From positions 341,601-405,600 of the forward strand of contig NZ_JALLPO010000001.1 of assembly GCF_023276435.1 (NCBI RefSeq): a stretch of 64,000 nt of DNA. The letters run 5' to 3'. Of this stretch, positions 1 through 8,804 are shown piece after piece (the first letter of the stretch is position 1; every line of letters begins with the position of its first letter). A model generated the notes under the pieces. It searched no databases. It had not been told where the DNA came from and saw only the letters and a list, made by a program, of their open reading frames with translations. Made by a program: the position numbers and the translations under genes. This DNA comes from Sphaerisporangium perillae (lineage in GTDB: Bacteria; Actinomycetota; Actinomycetes; Streptosporangiales; Streptosporangiaceae).

Positions 1-77
1 CCTCCGTCGACGCGGACGGCGCGGCTAGGGTCTCAGGCCTGCCGGCCGGGCCGGACGGTCAGGCGGCCGGGGCGCGG

Positions 78-1823
78 TCAGGCGGCGCTCGCGCCCGCGG
101 GATGCTCGGCGGGGGTATGGGCCGGGTTGACGATCAAGAGGTGCGAGCGGGTGTGCCGTCCCAGTTCGCGGCTCGCGCTGGCGTCCATCAGGGCGGCGAT
201 GCCCCCGTGGGTCGGGGCGCCGATCACGATGACGCTCGCCCCGATCTGGTTGGCGTGCTCGGCGACCAGGCGCCCGGCCCCGCCGTGGTCGGTGGCGCCC
301 AGCAGCACGTGGCCGACGGCGGGCACGTCGCTCGCCGCGAGCCGCTCCAGGTGACGCCGCATGGTCGCGCGTGCCGCGTCCAGGCTTTCGCCGTCCGCCG
401 CGCCTTCGGGGGTCACGGCGGCCTCAGCGGCGTGCAGGAGGTGGACCGGCCGCCCGCTCAGCCCCGCCAGCCGGGCCGCGGCCGCCGTCACCCGCTCGGC
501 GGCGGGGGAGTCGTCGATGGCGGCCACGATCGGCGCCCCGGTCCCGCCACGGGTGGCGGCTCCGTCGCCGTTCAAGGTGACCAGGATCGCGCGCGGGTCG
601 GCGGCGCCGGCCGGCTCGCCGGTTCCGGTGGCCTGCACCCGCTCGGCCTCGGCCAGGTGGCCGTGCGCCGTGGACAGGATCACGATGCCCAGCACCAGCG
701 CTCCGGCGCCGATGTAGAAGGGGACGTGGATGTTGGTGTGCTCGACGAGCTTGCCCGCCGCGAACGGAGCGAGGCCGCCGCCGATGAAGCGCACGAACCC
801 GTAGGCCGCCGACGCGACCGGCCGCTCGACCGGGGAGACGGTCATGACGGCCTGCGTGGTGACGGTGTTGTTCACGCCGATGAAGACGCCCGCCACGATG
901 ACCGCGGCGATGAGCACGGGCGGGTGCGTCGTCCAGATGGCGATGACGAGCACGGTCACCGCGAACAGGGCGAGGTTGGCGTACAGGGTGCGGGCGATGC
1001 CGAAGCGGCTCTGCAGCCACGGGGCGCCGAACACCGCGAAGAAGGCCACGAGAAGGCCCCAGCCGGTGAAGACGAAGCCGAGCTGGATGGCATCGAGCTC
1101 CATCGGGAACGGCGCGTAGCCGAGCACGGTGAAGAACGCCCAGTTGTAGCAGAGCGCGGTCAGCGACATCGTCAGCAGGCCGCGGTGCTTGAGCGCGCGC
1201 AGCGGGTCCATCAGGCTGGTCATGCGCGCGGGGCGTGGTGTGGGCTCCACCAGCACGGCGGTGGCGATCATGGCGATGGCCATCAGCGCCGCGACCCCGT
1301 AGAACGGGCCGCGCCAGCTGACGTGGCCGAGCAGGCCGCCGAGCAGCGGGCCGACCGCGATGCCGAGGCCGAGCGCGGCCTCGTACAGGATGATCGCGCC
1401 CGCGAAGCCGCCGCTGGCGGAGGCGACGATCACGGCGAGCGAGGTGGCGATGAACAGCGCGTTCCCGATGCCCCATCCCGCGCGGAAACCGACGATCGCC
1501 CCGATGCTGGGTGAGGCCCCGGCGAGCGCGCTGAAGACCACGATGATCGCCAGGCCGGCCAGCAGCGTGTACTTGGCGCCGATGCGGCTGGACACCCAGC
1601 CGGTGACCAGCATGGCGACCGCGGTGACGACCAGATAGCTCGTGAACAGCAGGGTGACCTGGCTCGGGGTCGCGTTCAGCTCGTGGGAGATCGCGGGCAG
1701 GATCGGGTCGACCAGACCGATGCCCATGAACGAGACCACGCAGGCGAAGGCGACGGCGAACACCGCCTTCGGCTGCTTGAACGGGCTCGCGCCCGCGCTC
1801 GTGCCGGTTGGGTGACCACTCAT
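78..1823 (-). CDS. MFS transporter fused to a universal stress protein (USP) domain
   Basis: Major facilitator superfamily permease, probably a drug or metabolite exporter in the cytoplasmic membrane. About twelve hydrophobic segments fill the first ~390 residues, with the MFS loop motif GWVSSRIGAKYT after the second segment. After a short linker the last ~150 residues form a USP-like domain: it starts IVAAIDDSPAAERV and ends in an ATP-loop-like IVIGAPTHGG followed by SHLLIVNP. The soluble domain would lie in the cytoplasm. The MarR gene lies 56 bases upstream on the same strand, so the pair is probably one self-regulated unit. I chose the second ATG because a GGAG sits six bases before it; an ATG four codons earlier (position 1835) is possible. 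Substrate unknown. The fusion is seen directly; a regulatory role for the USP domain is inference. Confidence 0.85.
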   Translation of the reverse strand: MSGHPTGTSAGASPFKQPKAVFAVAFACVVSFMGIGLVDPILPAISHELNATPSQVTLLFTSYLVVTAVAMLVTGWVSSRIGAKYTLLAGLAIIVVFSALAGASPSIGAIVGFRAGWGIGNALFIATSLAVIVASASGGFAGAIILYEAALGLGIAVGPLLGGLLGHVSWRGPFYGVAALMAIAMIATAVLVEPTPRPARMTSLMDPLRALKHRGLLTMSLTALCYNWAFFTVLGYAPFPMELDAIQLGFVFTGWGLLVAFFAVFGAPWLQSRFGIARTLYANLALFAVTVLVIAIWTTHPPVLIAAVIVAGVFIGVNNTVTTQAVMTVSPVERPVASAAYGFVRFIGGGLAPFAAGKLVEHTNIHVPFYIGAGALVLGIVILSTAHGHLAEAERVQATGTGEPAGAADPRAILVTLNGDGAATRGGTGAPIVAAIDDSPAAERVTAAAARLAGLSGRPVHLLHAAEAAVTPEGAADGESLDAARATMRRHLERLAASDVPAVGHVLLGATDHGGAGRLVAEHANQIGASVIVIGAPTHGGIAALMDASASRELGRHTRSHLLIVNPAHTPAEHPAGASAA

Positions 1824-1879
1824 CAATGGCTCCATCTCGGGGGTAACTGGGGGTGCGGGGCCTGACGGCTCGCGGTGAG

Positions 1880-2356
1880 TCAGAGGGCGTGCTGGGTGGC
1901 GGGCCGCTCGTCGGACAGCAGGCGCGTCAGGCTGTCGATGGCGGGCAGCGCCGCGACGAGGGCCGCCCGCTCGGCCTCGCCGAGCCTGCCCAGCAGCCGG
2001 GTGAGCGCGTCGGCGCGGGCGCGGCGGCGCGCGGCGAGCGCGGCCTCCCCGGCCTCGGTGATGTGCACCCGCACGACCCGCCGGTCGTCCGGATCGCCCG
2101 CGCGCGCCACCAGGCCGGCCTCCTGCAGGCGGGAGACGAGCTGGGTCATCGCCGGCTGGGTCACGCCCTCGTGCGCGGCCAGATCCGTCAGCCGGGAGGG
2201 CCCTGAGCGGGAGAGGGTGGCCAGCGTCGCCGCCGAGGTGAGCGAGAGCTCGCCTTGGGTGGTCAGCCGCAGGACCAGGCGCGTGAGCCGTTCCAGCGAC
2301 GAGGTGACCTCTGTGACGGGGAAGTCACGTGTGCTCACCGTGGTCGGTAAATCCAT
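1880..2356 (-). CDS. MarR-family transcriptional regulator
   Basis: Winged helix-turn-helix regulator of about 158 residues, the usual MarR length. The recognition region reads LAAHEGVTQPAMTQLVSRLQ and the wing carries the typical DPDDRRVVRVHITEAG. It lies directly upstream of the MFS-USP gene on the same strand and probably represses its own operon until a ligand binds. An AT-rich imperfect palindrome just upstream of the start codon is a likely operator. The ATG used here has no clear Shine-Dalgarno sequence; a TTG two codons earlier is an alternative. Ligand unknown. Confidence 0.85.
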   Translation of the reverse strand: MDLPTTVSTRDFPVTEVTSSLERLTRLVLRLTTQGELSLTSAATLATLSRSGPSRLTDLAAHEGVTQPAMTQLVSRLQEAGLVARAGDPDDRRVVRVHITEAGEAALAARRRARADALTRLLGRLGEAERAALVAALPAIDSLTRLLSDERPATQHAL

Positions 2357-2361
2357 AAGCA

Positions 2362-2388
2362 ACTTATATCAGCGCATTATGTATATGT
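2362..2388. promoter_or_regulatory. Candidate MarR operator
   Basis: AT-rich tract in a GC-rich neighbourhood immediately upstream of the MarR start. The outer arms are ACTTATA and TATATGT, which match as an inverted repeat at six of seven positions around a 13-base centre. Size and position fit a MarR dimer site; that MarR binds here is inferred. Confidence 0.4.
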
Positions 2389-2735
2389 CCACGGAGGGGT
2401 GGTGATGAGGCTCCTGGTGGTCAACGGGGAGATCGCCCTTCGTGCGGCGCTCCGTATCGCATGTCCCGGGCGTTCGAGGGCGGGATCGCCTTCTGATCGG
2501 CGTCTCCGGCCGTTATCATCCCGACAGATCTGACATATCGGGCGGAGCGGGCATAGGCAAACGGTAGCGAAGGATGCTGATCCGGCAGAGTCTCCGTACG
2601 GTAGAGATCATGGCCGGGGGCACGCGACAGGACGGGCGATTGTGCGGTACGACGGGAGAGGTGGCGGAGCCTCCTCGCACTACCATCTCGACTGCCCGGG
2701 ATCCCAATGGTGCGCTCGGCACCGGAACGGTGGAG

Positions 2736-3563
2736 ATGGACGGTTCTGAGCGCCGGCGGCTGCCCCCGGGCCTGCGCCGGTTGTTCCACGACGGCGGCGG
2801 CGGGCGGACCCTCTCGGTCGACCTCCCGCCCGGAGCGGTGGTGTGGCCCGACCCCACCTATGTCCGCCTCCCCACGCCCCGGCGGCCCGCGTTCTGGCTG
2901 AGCCAGGCCCCGGTGACCGGGGCCCTCTACGCCCGGCTGCGGGCCGACCACCCCCGCTCCGGGCTGTGGCCCGTGCTGCTCGAGGATTCCGTCCAGCCGT
3001 GGTCGGTCGGGCAGATCGCCCCCGACGCCGCCGCCGAGATCGACAACTACAACGTGGCCGCCTTCATGGACGAGGTGTGGGCCGACTGGGTCGAGCGGGC
3101 CGCGGAGGACCAGATCGAGATCCTCGACCCGTTCGGCCCCCACTGCCCGGGGCCCGCCGAGCCCGGGGAGCCGAGAGCCGACCCCGGCGCCCTCGCCGAC
3201 CGGTACGCCGCCATGCTGTCCGAGCAGGGGATGCCCGTCGGCCTGGCGGCGGTCGATCGCGGCGCGGACGCCCTCGCCGTCATGGGCTGGCAGGGCGCGC
3301 TGCACCACAACGAGTGGAACGTCCCCCTCGCCGCCGTGGTGCGGAGCTGGGAGGACCGCTTCGGCGCCCGGCTCGTCGGCCTGGGGTTCAACACGCTGGA
3401 CCTCAGCGTGGCCGCGCCCCCGGTCACCGAGCAGCACGCCCTGCACGTCGCCGCCGAGCACTGGGCCTTCTGCCCCGACGCCATCATCCAGGGCGCGGGC
3501 ACCCTGATCGACTACGCGGAACAGATCCGCGGCAGGCAGAGCTGGTCCTTCTGGTGGGACTGA
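2736..3563 (+). CDS. DUF4253 domain-containing protein
   Basis: Soluble protein of about 275 residues without signal peptide or membrane segments. The C-terminal half has the DUF4253 look: a Trp/Asp-rich block, NEWNVPLAAVVRSWEDRFGARLVGLGF-type core (shown here only in part as VVRSWEDRFGARLVGLGF), and an ending rich in Trp with AEHWAFCPDAI. The family is widespread in actinomycetes and has no assigned function. Several in-frame starts exist upstream (the open frame reaches 2574); I took the ATG at the beginning of the folded-looking region, so the start is uncertain. It stands alone between the MarR unit and a small DUF5302 gene. Confidence 0.7.
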   Translation: MDGSERRRLPPGLRRLFHDGGGGRTLSVDLPPGAVVWPDPTYVRLPTPRRPAFWLSQAPVTGALYARLRADHPRSGLWPVLLEDSVQPWSVGQIAPDAAAEIDNYNVAAFMDEVWADWVERAAEDQIEILDPFGPHCPGPAEPGEPRADPGALADRYAAMLSEQGMPVGLAAVDRGADALAVMGWQGALHHNEWNVPLAAVVRSWEDRFGARLVGLGFNTLDLSVAAPPVTEQHALHVAAEHWAFCPDAIIQGAGTLIDYAEQIRGRQSWSFWWD

Positions 3564-3574
3564 CCTCCCTGGGA

Positions 3575-3594
3575 CACGCCCGCCGGCGGGCGTG
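3575..3594. terminator. GC-rich hairpin after the DUF4253 gene
   Basis: A perfect 20-base palindrome (ten-base arms CACGCCCGCC and its complement, no loop) eleven bases past the stop codon. No U-tract follows. It may act as a terminator or only as an mRNA 3' end barrier. The remaining ~270 bases up to the next gene show no other coding signal. Confidence 0.45.
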
Positions 3595-3861
3595 ACGGCC
3601 GGACGCGAGCCGGTTCGGCCGTGGGAGGCCCGCAACCGGATTTTCGGACACAGAAGGCGAACGCCTGCTTGCCAAGCGTTGTCAGGAGAGGTCAGGACAC
3701 CGGTAGGAAGAGGGGGGACGAGTCGTGAGATGATGTGCCCGTGCTTCGCCGGGTCCGGGCCTGAATCGGAGGCGGAGTGCACGACACCGCCGTCCGGCGG
3801 GCGGTCACGCACGCGCATGTGCGAGGCTGAGTGGTTGCCCGTCAAACAGCAGGAGGTCCGC

Positions 3862-4092
3862 ATGACTGCCGACGCACCGGAGCCCGCGACCGAAATCTCG
3901 GAGGCCGAAACTCCGGCCGCCGAAACCCCGGAAGACGAGTTGAAGCGCAAGTTCCGTGAGGCCCTGGACCGCAAGCGCCAGACGCAGGCGGAGTCGAACG
4001 CCTCTGGCCGCGGCAATGACGCCTCCAAGATCCATGGCGCTCACGGTCCCGCCGCCAGCAAGCGCTCGTTCCGCCGCAAGAGCGGTGGCTGA
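3862..4092 (+). CDS. Small DUF5302 protein
   Basis: Highly charged protein of 76 residues: an acidic Glu/Ala/Pro/Thr N-terminus, then KRKFREALDRKR, and a basic tail with SKIHGAHGPA and RSFRRKSGG. This is the pattern of the actinobacterial DUF5302 family, whose function is not known. An AGGAGG lies five bases before the ATG, which fixes the start. No hydrophobic segment; likely cytoplasmic and possibly nucleic-acid binding because of the basic tail (inference). Confidence 0.75.
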   Translation: MTADAPEPATEISEAETPAAETPEDELKRKFREALDRKRQTQAESNASGRGNDASKIHGAHGPAASKRSFRRKSGG

Positions 4093-4189
4093 GCCGCGCC
4101 GCCCCACCGCACGATGAACGGCCGTTCAGGCCCCACGTCGGCGGAACGCCAGAGGCCCCTGGCCGCCGGGGAACGGTAGCCGGGGCGCC

Positions 4190-4354
4190 TCAGCCGCCCA
4201 GGGGCGTGACGGCGTCGCCGACGTGGATCTCGCCCGGGGCCTCCGGGATCAGGCGGATGCCGAAGAACACCTTCCCGTGCCATTTACGATGCCGGGAGAG
4301 GGTACGGATCGGCTCCTTGCCCGTGGTGAAGGTCTCCAGGTCGATGGTGGTGAG
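4190..4354 (-). pseudogene. Relic: C-terminal end of a MOSC-domain protein
   Basis: About 54 codons encode a recognisable end of an YcbX-type MOSC (molybdenum cofactor sulfurase C-terminal) protein: TTIDLETFTTGKEPIRTL, then RHRKWHGKVFFGIRLIPE and GEIHVGDAVTPL. Complete members are about 220-290 residues. Upstream of this stretch the frame loses all similarity and runs into an operator-like palindrome, so the N-terminal three quarters of the gene is missing. I see this as the remains of a deletion, not a functional gene. Confidence 0.6.
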
Positions 4355-4375
4355 CCCACGATACCGTCCGGGTTT

Positions 4376-4389
4376 TGGGAGCGCTCCCA
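4376..4389. promoter_or_regulatory. CebR-type LacI-family operator, copy 1
   Basis: Perfect 14-base palindrome TGGGAGCGCTCCCA. This is the published binding box of CebR, the cellobiose-responsive LacI-family repressor of Streptomyces, to my knowledge. It lies just upstream of the MOSC relic and 180 bases from a second identical copy. No cellulose or sugar-uptake gene is in this window. Confidence 0.6.
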
Positions 4390-4523
4390 GGGAGCGCCGG
4401 CTGTGGATGTGACAGATGGGGAAGCCGGGACGATTGTGCCCGTTGACCGGGGTTGATGCCGGGTTTCCGACACACCGGCCACCCTGCGAGCCCGAAACCG
4501 GGAAACAATCTTGTCGTGAGTGA

Positions 4524-4570
4524 TTCACATCACTGACTTATTGTCGTAATCTCTGTGGGAGCGCTCCCAC
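4524..4570 (+). promoter_or_regulatory. Promoter with CebR-type operator, copy 2
   Basis: A -35 element TTCACA and a -10 element TAATCT are separated by exactly 17 bases. The 16-base perfect palindrome GTGGGAGCGCTCCCAC starts two bases after the -10 and so covers the expected transcription start. This is a classic repressor-over-start layout for a LacI-family regulator. The transcript would lead into the ATP-binding protein gene, whose AAGGAG and GTG start follow directly. Confidence 0.6.
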
Positions 4571-4583
4571 TAAGGAGTTCCCG

Positions 4584-5033
4584 GTGTCGACCACCTTCCG
4601 CGCGAACTGCACGACCGGATCGGACGTGCTCGGCTGCCTCCCCCTGCGGACGGCCGAGTGGATCCTGTCCGCCGAAGCCGAGAGTGTCGGCGCGGCGCGC
4701 GTGCTGGTCTGCCAGGAACTGCGGCAGTGGGGCGCCGGAGAGCTCGCCGACGACTGCTCGCTGATCGTCAGCGAGCTCGTGACGAACGCCGTCCAGCACG
4801 GCGGCACCGCGTTCTCGCTCCGGCTCGGCAGCGACGGGTCGTGGGTGTACGGCGAGGTCTTCGACGCCGGCGACGGGCTGCCCCGCACGGGCTCCGGCGA
4901 CCTGGACGCCACCGGAGGCCGGGGGCTCCTGATCGTGGGCACGCTCGCCGACGACTGGGGCGTCGTCCAGGCGGACGGCGGCGGGAAGGTCGTCTGGTTC
5001 GTCGCCGGGCTCGGCGGCGATCCCATGAGCTGA
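4584..5033 (+). CDS. ATP-binding protein, RsbW/SpoIIAB-like (HATPase_c_2)
   Basis: Small GHKL-type ATPase of 149 residues, the size of actinomycete anti-sigma-factor-like kinases. The N-box reads LIVSELVTNAVQHGG, the G1 box VFDAGDGLP and the G2 box GGRGLLIVGTLADDWG. Many such proteins occur in Streptomyces-type genomes; some bind sigma factors or anti-anti-sigma factors, most are uncharacterised. GTG start with AAGGAG upstream. Its promoter carries a CebR-type operator, which is unusual for this family and would tie its expression to a sugar signal. No sigma factor or antagonist gene is adjacent. Confidence 0.8.
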   Translation: MSTTFRANCTTGSDVLGCLPLRTAEWILSAEAESVGAARVLVCQELRQWGAGELADDCSLIVSELVTNAVQHGGTAFSLRLGSDGSWVYGEVFDAGDGLPRTGSGDLDATGGRGLLIVGTLADDWGVVQADGGGKVVWFVAGLGGDPMS

Positions 5034-5104
5034 CCTCGCGGTTCGGGGGTCTGTGAGGTCCCGTCGAGGCGCGGTGATCACCGGGCGGTGCGTGCCTCGA
5101 CGAT

Positions 5105-5158
5105 CCGGTACGGCTTGCGCCGAAAGCGTAGCCCGCCCTTAGGGGCAAGCCGTACCGG
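5105..5158. terminator. Bidirectional terminator hairpin
   Basis: Perfect inverted repeat with 14-base arms (left CCGGTACGGCTTGC, right its complement) around a 26-base loop. It lies between two convergent genes, the ATP-binding protein and the acyl-CoA dehydrogenase, and probably ends both transcripts. Confidence 0.65.
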
Positions 5159-5170
5159 GACAAAACCGCC

Positions 5171-6334
5171 TCAGCGGAAGGCGTCCAGGCCGGTGAGGGC
5201 CCGGCCCAGGGTGAGCGCGTGGACCTCCTCGGTCCCCTCATAGGTGGCGACGGTCTCGAGGTTCACCATGTGGCGCATCACCGGATACTCCAGGGTGATG
5301 CCGTTGGCGCCGTGGATGCCGCGCGCGGTGGCCGCCACCCGCTGCGCCGCGCGGACGTTCGCGAGCTTGCCGAAGCTGATGTGCGCGTGGTGGGCGAGCC
5401 CGGCGTCCTTGAGTCGCCCGATGCGCAGGGCGGTCATCATGGCATGGTTGACGTCGATGAGCATGTCGGCGAGCTTGCGCTGGGTGAGCTGGAACCCGGC
5501 GATCGGCCGGTCGAACTGGACGCGGCTCTTGGAGTAGTCGATCGAGGCCAGCAGGCAGGCCCTGGCCGCGCCCGCGACTCCCCAGACGATGCCGTACCGC
5601 GCCTCCGACAGGCAGGACAGCGGCGCCTTCAGCCCCTGCGCGCCCGGCAGGAGCGCCTCCTTGGGCAGCCGCACCCCGTCGAGGACCAGCTCGGAGGTGA
5701 TCGAAGCGCGGAGCGACAGCTTCTTGTGGATCACGTTGGCGGAGAACCCAGGGGTCGACGTGGGCACCAGGAAACCGCGGATGCCCTCGTCGGTCCTGGC
5801 CCACACGACGGCCGCATCGGCGACCGACCCGTTGGTGATCCACATCTTGGTGCCGTCGAGCACCCAGTCGTCGCCGTCGCGGCGGGCGCGGGTGCGCATC
5901 GAGCCGGGGTCGCTGCCGGAGTCCGGCTCGGTCAGCCCGAAGCAGCCGAGGGCCTCGCCGGTCGCCATGCGCGGCAGCCACTCGTCCTTCTGCTCGTCGG
6001 TCCCGTACTTGTGGATCGCGGTCATCGCCAGCGACCCCTGCACCGAGACGAAGCTGCGCAGCCCGCTGTCCACGGCCTCCAGCTCGCGGCAGGCCAGCCC
6101 GTAGCTCACGGCGTTGGTACCGGCGCAGCCGTACCCGGAAAGATGCATGCCGAACACGCCCAGCTTGCCGAGCCCTCTGGCCAGGGCGCGCGGGTCGGGG
6201 ATCGTACCGGCGTCGAACCAGTCGGCGACGTGGGGGAGGAGCTCGGTGCTCCCGTAGTCGCGTACCGCATCGCGGATCGCGCGCTCCTCGTCGGACAGGT
6301 CACGGTCGACGTCGAGAAAGTCATGAGGGTTCAT
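5171..6334 (-). CDS. gcdH: Acyl-CoA dehydrogenase, glutaryl-CoA dehydrogenase type
   Basis: FAD-dependent acyl-CoA dehydrogenase of 387 residues, closest by eye to glutaryl-CoA dehydrogenase, which oxidises and decarboxylates glutaryl-CoA to crotonyl-CoA in lysine/tryptophan breakdown. Supporting motifs are SGLRSFVSVQGSL (the Arg/Ser pair that holds the substrate carboxylate in this subfamily), CFGLTEPDSGSDPGSM and MWITNGSVAD for FAD binding, and the C-terminal ATYEGTEEVHALTLGRALTG, whose Glu is the catalytic base. The gene stands alone with a terminator behind it. Other acyl-CoA substrates cannot be excluded. Confidence 0.8.
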   Translation of the reverse strand: MNPHDFLDVDRDLSDEERAIRDAVRDYGSTELLPHVADWFDAGTIPDPRALARGLGKLGVFGMHLSGYGCAGTNAVSYGLACRELEAVDSGLRSFVSVQGSLAMTAIHKYGTDEQKDEWLPRMATGEALGCFGLTEPDSGSDPGSMRTRARRDGDDWVLDGTKMWITNGSVADAAVVWARTDEGIRGFLVPTSTPGFSANVIHKKLSLRASITSELVLDGVRLPKEALLPGAQGLKAPLSCLSEARYGIVWGVAGAARACLLASIDYSKSRVQFDRPIAGFQLTQRKLADMLIDVNHAMMTALRIGRLKDAGLAHHAHISFGKLANVRAAQRVAATARGIHGANGITLEYPVMRHMVNLETVATYEGTEEVHALTLGRALTGLDAFR

Positions 6335-6500
6335 GTGCGGTCACCGTCACGGGGTCGCGGAGGTGCTCGTTGCGGACGCTCCTGTTACCCAGCACCCAAT
6401 CACAACCCCTCACCGCACTCGAAACGTCCCCGGCGTGAACGGGCGCCGCGGCGGTTCCCACCGCGCCCGCCCTCACGGGCGCACGCCGGTCGGGAGAGCC

Positions 6501-8756
6501 TCAGTCGAGGTCCTGGCGGCGCTTGGCCCGCGGGCTGAGGCGTTTGAGGGCGCGGTCGAAGGCGCTGCCGAAGGGGTTCTCCTGCACGAGGTAGGTCCAG
6601 GTGGCCGTCGGGCGCTTGAGACCGCTCTCCAGCGGGTCGAGGCCGTCCGTGGTGATCGTCGCCGTCTCGAACGTCTTCACCGAGCGCCGCTCGACCTCTT
6701 CCAGGAGGTTCCGGTACGCCGCGACCCCCTCGCGGTGGAACTCGTCCAGGGGCGCGAGCTTGTGGCCGAGAGCCCGCAGGTGGATGCCTTCCCGGATGTC
6801 GGACATGAAGCCGAGGTGCTCGGTCCAGCAGCGGTCGAGGTGGAACAGGACGATCTGGCGGGCCGCCTCCTTGAGCACGGGCTCGTCCACGTCGGCGGCG
6901 AGCCCGTTCCAGCGGCCGGGGGCCGCCTTGGCGAGGGCGTCGGCGGCGGCGTCGCCCCGCAGCACCTTGTCGCGCTGCTCGAGCACGAGATCGCGCTGGC
7001 GCTCGAGGAGCCGGGTGTAGCGCCAGGTGTTGCGGTGGATCTCCAGATGGGTGCCCTCGGCGACACGCTGGGCGTGGCCGACGACGTACGCGGCCCGCTT
7101 GTGGCGCACGACGCCGTCGTCACCGGCGGCGGGAAGCGGCTCGTCCGGGGCGTAGTGGGTGATCAGCGCGTCTTCGAGGCTCACGAGGAACACCGACCCG
7201 CCCGGGTCGCCCTGGCGGCCGGCGCGTCCCCTGAGCTGGTCGTCCAGGCGGCTGCTCGCGTGCCTGCCCGAGCCGATGACGTACAGGCCGCCGAGCTCGG
7301 CGACCCCTTCGCCGAGGCGGATGTCGGTGCCGCGCCCGGCCATCTGCGTGGACACGGTGATCGCCGCCCGCTCGCCGGCGCGCGAGATGATCGCGGCCTC
7401 CTCGGCGTCGTTCTTGGCGTTGAGCACGACGCAGTCGAGGCCTTTGCCCCCCAGGTCGAGCGCGAGGCGCTCGGACTCGGACACGTCCAGCGTGCCGACC
7501 AGGATCGGGCGGCCCGTGGCGTGGACGCGGGCGATCTCGGTGGCGAGCGCCCGCTCCTTGTCGGCGACCGTGCCGTACACGCGGTCGGGTTCGTCGACGC
7601 GGACGCAGGGCTTGTTGGAGGGGATGACGGCGACCTTCAGGCCGTAGAACTCCCTGAGCTGCTCCTCGACCGCCACCGCCGTGCCGGTCATGCCGCATAT
7701 TTCGGGGTATCGGCGGATGAGGCTCTGGACGGTGATCGAGTCGAGGATCTCGCCGGTCTCGCTCGCGGGCAGGGCCTCCTTGGCCTCGACCGCCGCCTGG
7801 AGGCCGTCCGGCCAGCGCTGCAGGGTCGCCACGCGGCCGCGCGACTGGCTGACCAGCTGGATGCGCCCGTCACGGACGAGGTAGTCGACGTCGCGGGTCA
7901 GCAGGGCGTGGGCGTGCAGGGCGAGGTTGATCCGGGTCAGCACGTCCGGGGCCTCGTACAGGTTGATGCCGCCCAGGGCCTTCTCGACCGCGTCGGTGCC
8001 CTTGGCGGTGAGGAAGACGTTGCGCCCCTGGTCGTCCAGCTCGTAGTGGTAGCCGCGGGAGAGCCGCCGGACCAGCTCGGCGGTCTCCGGCGCGTCGGCC
8101 CCGGGGTCGGCGGCGCCGGCGAGCACCAGCGGGACGCGCGCCTCGTCGACCAGCACGGAGTCGGCCTCGTCGATCAGCGCCACGGACGGCTCGGGGACGA
8201 CGAGGTCGCCGGCGGAGGTCGCGATGCGGTCGCGCAGCACGTCGAAGCCGATCTCGCTGACCGAGCCGTAGGTGACGTCCTTGGCGTACGCCTCCCTGCG
8301 CTCCTCGCGCGTCGAGGACTGCCCGATCCAGCCCACGGACACGCCGAGGGCCTCGTAGAGAGGCCCCATCCACTCGGCGTCACGCCGGGCCAGGTAGTCG
8401 TTCACGGAGATCACGTGGACGCGCTTGCCCCGCAGCGCGTGCCCCGCGGCGGCGATCGCGCCCGACAGGGTCTTGCCCTCGCCGGTGGCCATCTCGGCGA
8501 CCTGCCCGGACAGCAGGGCGAGGGCGCCGGCGAGCTGGACGTCGAAGGGGCGCATGTCGAGGGTGCGGCGGGCGGCCTCTCGGGCGATCGCGCAGAACTC
8601 GGCCAGATCGTCCATGCGAGGACGCGGCAGGTCGGTCAGCGCGCCAATGCGCTCTTCATGGCCACCCGCCTGGGCGGCCAGGCGCTGAAAGGGGCCGATG
8701 TTGGCACTTCCCGGACGATCCAGGATATTTCTCACAAATCGCGATATCGAGGGCAC
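6501..8756 (-). CDS. secA2: Accessory Sec translocase ATPase SecA2
   Basis: SecA-family motor ATPase of 751 residues, about 150 shorter than housekeeping SecA and lacking the C-terminal zinc-binding tail, as expected for SecA2. Walker A is EMATGEGKTLSG and Walker B LIDEADSVLVDEAR; QMAGRGTDIRLGEGV and RGRAGRQGDPGGSVF are the helicase motifs of the second nucleotide-binding fold, and the preprotein-crosslinking region reads YEAPDVLTRINLALHAHALL. It would power export of a subset of proteins through SecYEG. GTG start preceded by a strong GGAGGTGA. No SecY2 or glycosylation genes are nearby, as is usual for actinomycete SecA2. Confidence 0.9.
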   Translation of the reverse strand: MPSISRFVRNILDRPGSANIGPFQRLAAQAGGHEERIGALTDLPRPRMDDLAEFCAIAREAARRTLDMRPFDVQLAGALALLSGQVAEMATGEGKTLSGAIAAAGHALRGKRVHVISVNDYLARRDAEWMGPLYEALGVSVGWIGQSSTREERREAYAKDVTYGSVSEIGFDVLRDRIATSAGDLVVPEPSVALIDEADSVLVDEARVPLVLAGAADPGADAPETAELVRRLSRGYHYELDDQGRNVFLTAKGTDAVEKALGGINLYEAPDVLTRINLALHAHALLTRDVDYLVRDGRIQLVSQSRGRVATLQRWPDGLQAAVEAKEALPASETGEILDSITVQSLIRRYPEICGMTGTAVAVEEQLREFYGLKVAVIPSNKPCVRVDEPDRVYGTVADKERALATEIARVHATGRPILVGTLDVSESERLALDLGGKGLDCVVLNAKNDAEEAAIISRAGERAAITVSTQMAGRGTDIRLGEGVAELGGLYVIGSGRHASSRLDDQLRGRAGRQGDPGGSVFLVSLEDALITHYAPDEPLPAAGDDGVVRHKRAAYVVGHAQRVAEGTHLEIHRNTWRYTRLLERQRDLVLEQRDKVLRGDAAADALAKAAPGRWNGLAADVDEPVLKEAARQIVLFHLDRCWTEHLGFMSDIREGIHLRALGHKLAPLDEFHREGVAAYRNLLEEVERRSVKTFETATITTDGLDPLESGLKRPTATWTYLVQENPFGSAFDRALKRLSPRAKRRQDLD

Positions 8757-8804
8757 GTCACCTCCAACGCCTCCAACTGTAACGGCGTTCCGCTCGTGAT
8801 CGTC

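Noticed and set aside
102-1514. Long open frame opposite the MFS-USP gene
   Set aside because: Composition is that of a GC-rich shadow frame (Arg/Gly/Asp-rich, no domain), and the minus-strand gene has clear motifs.
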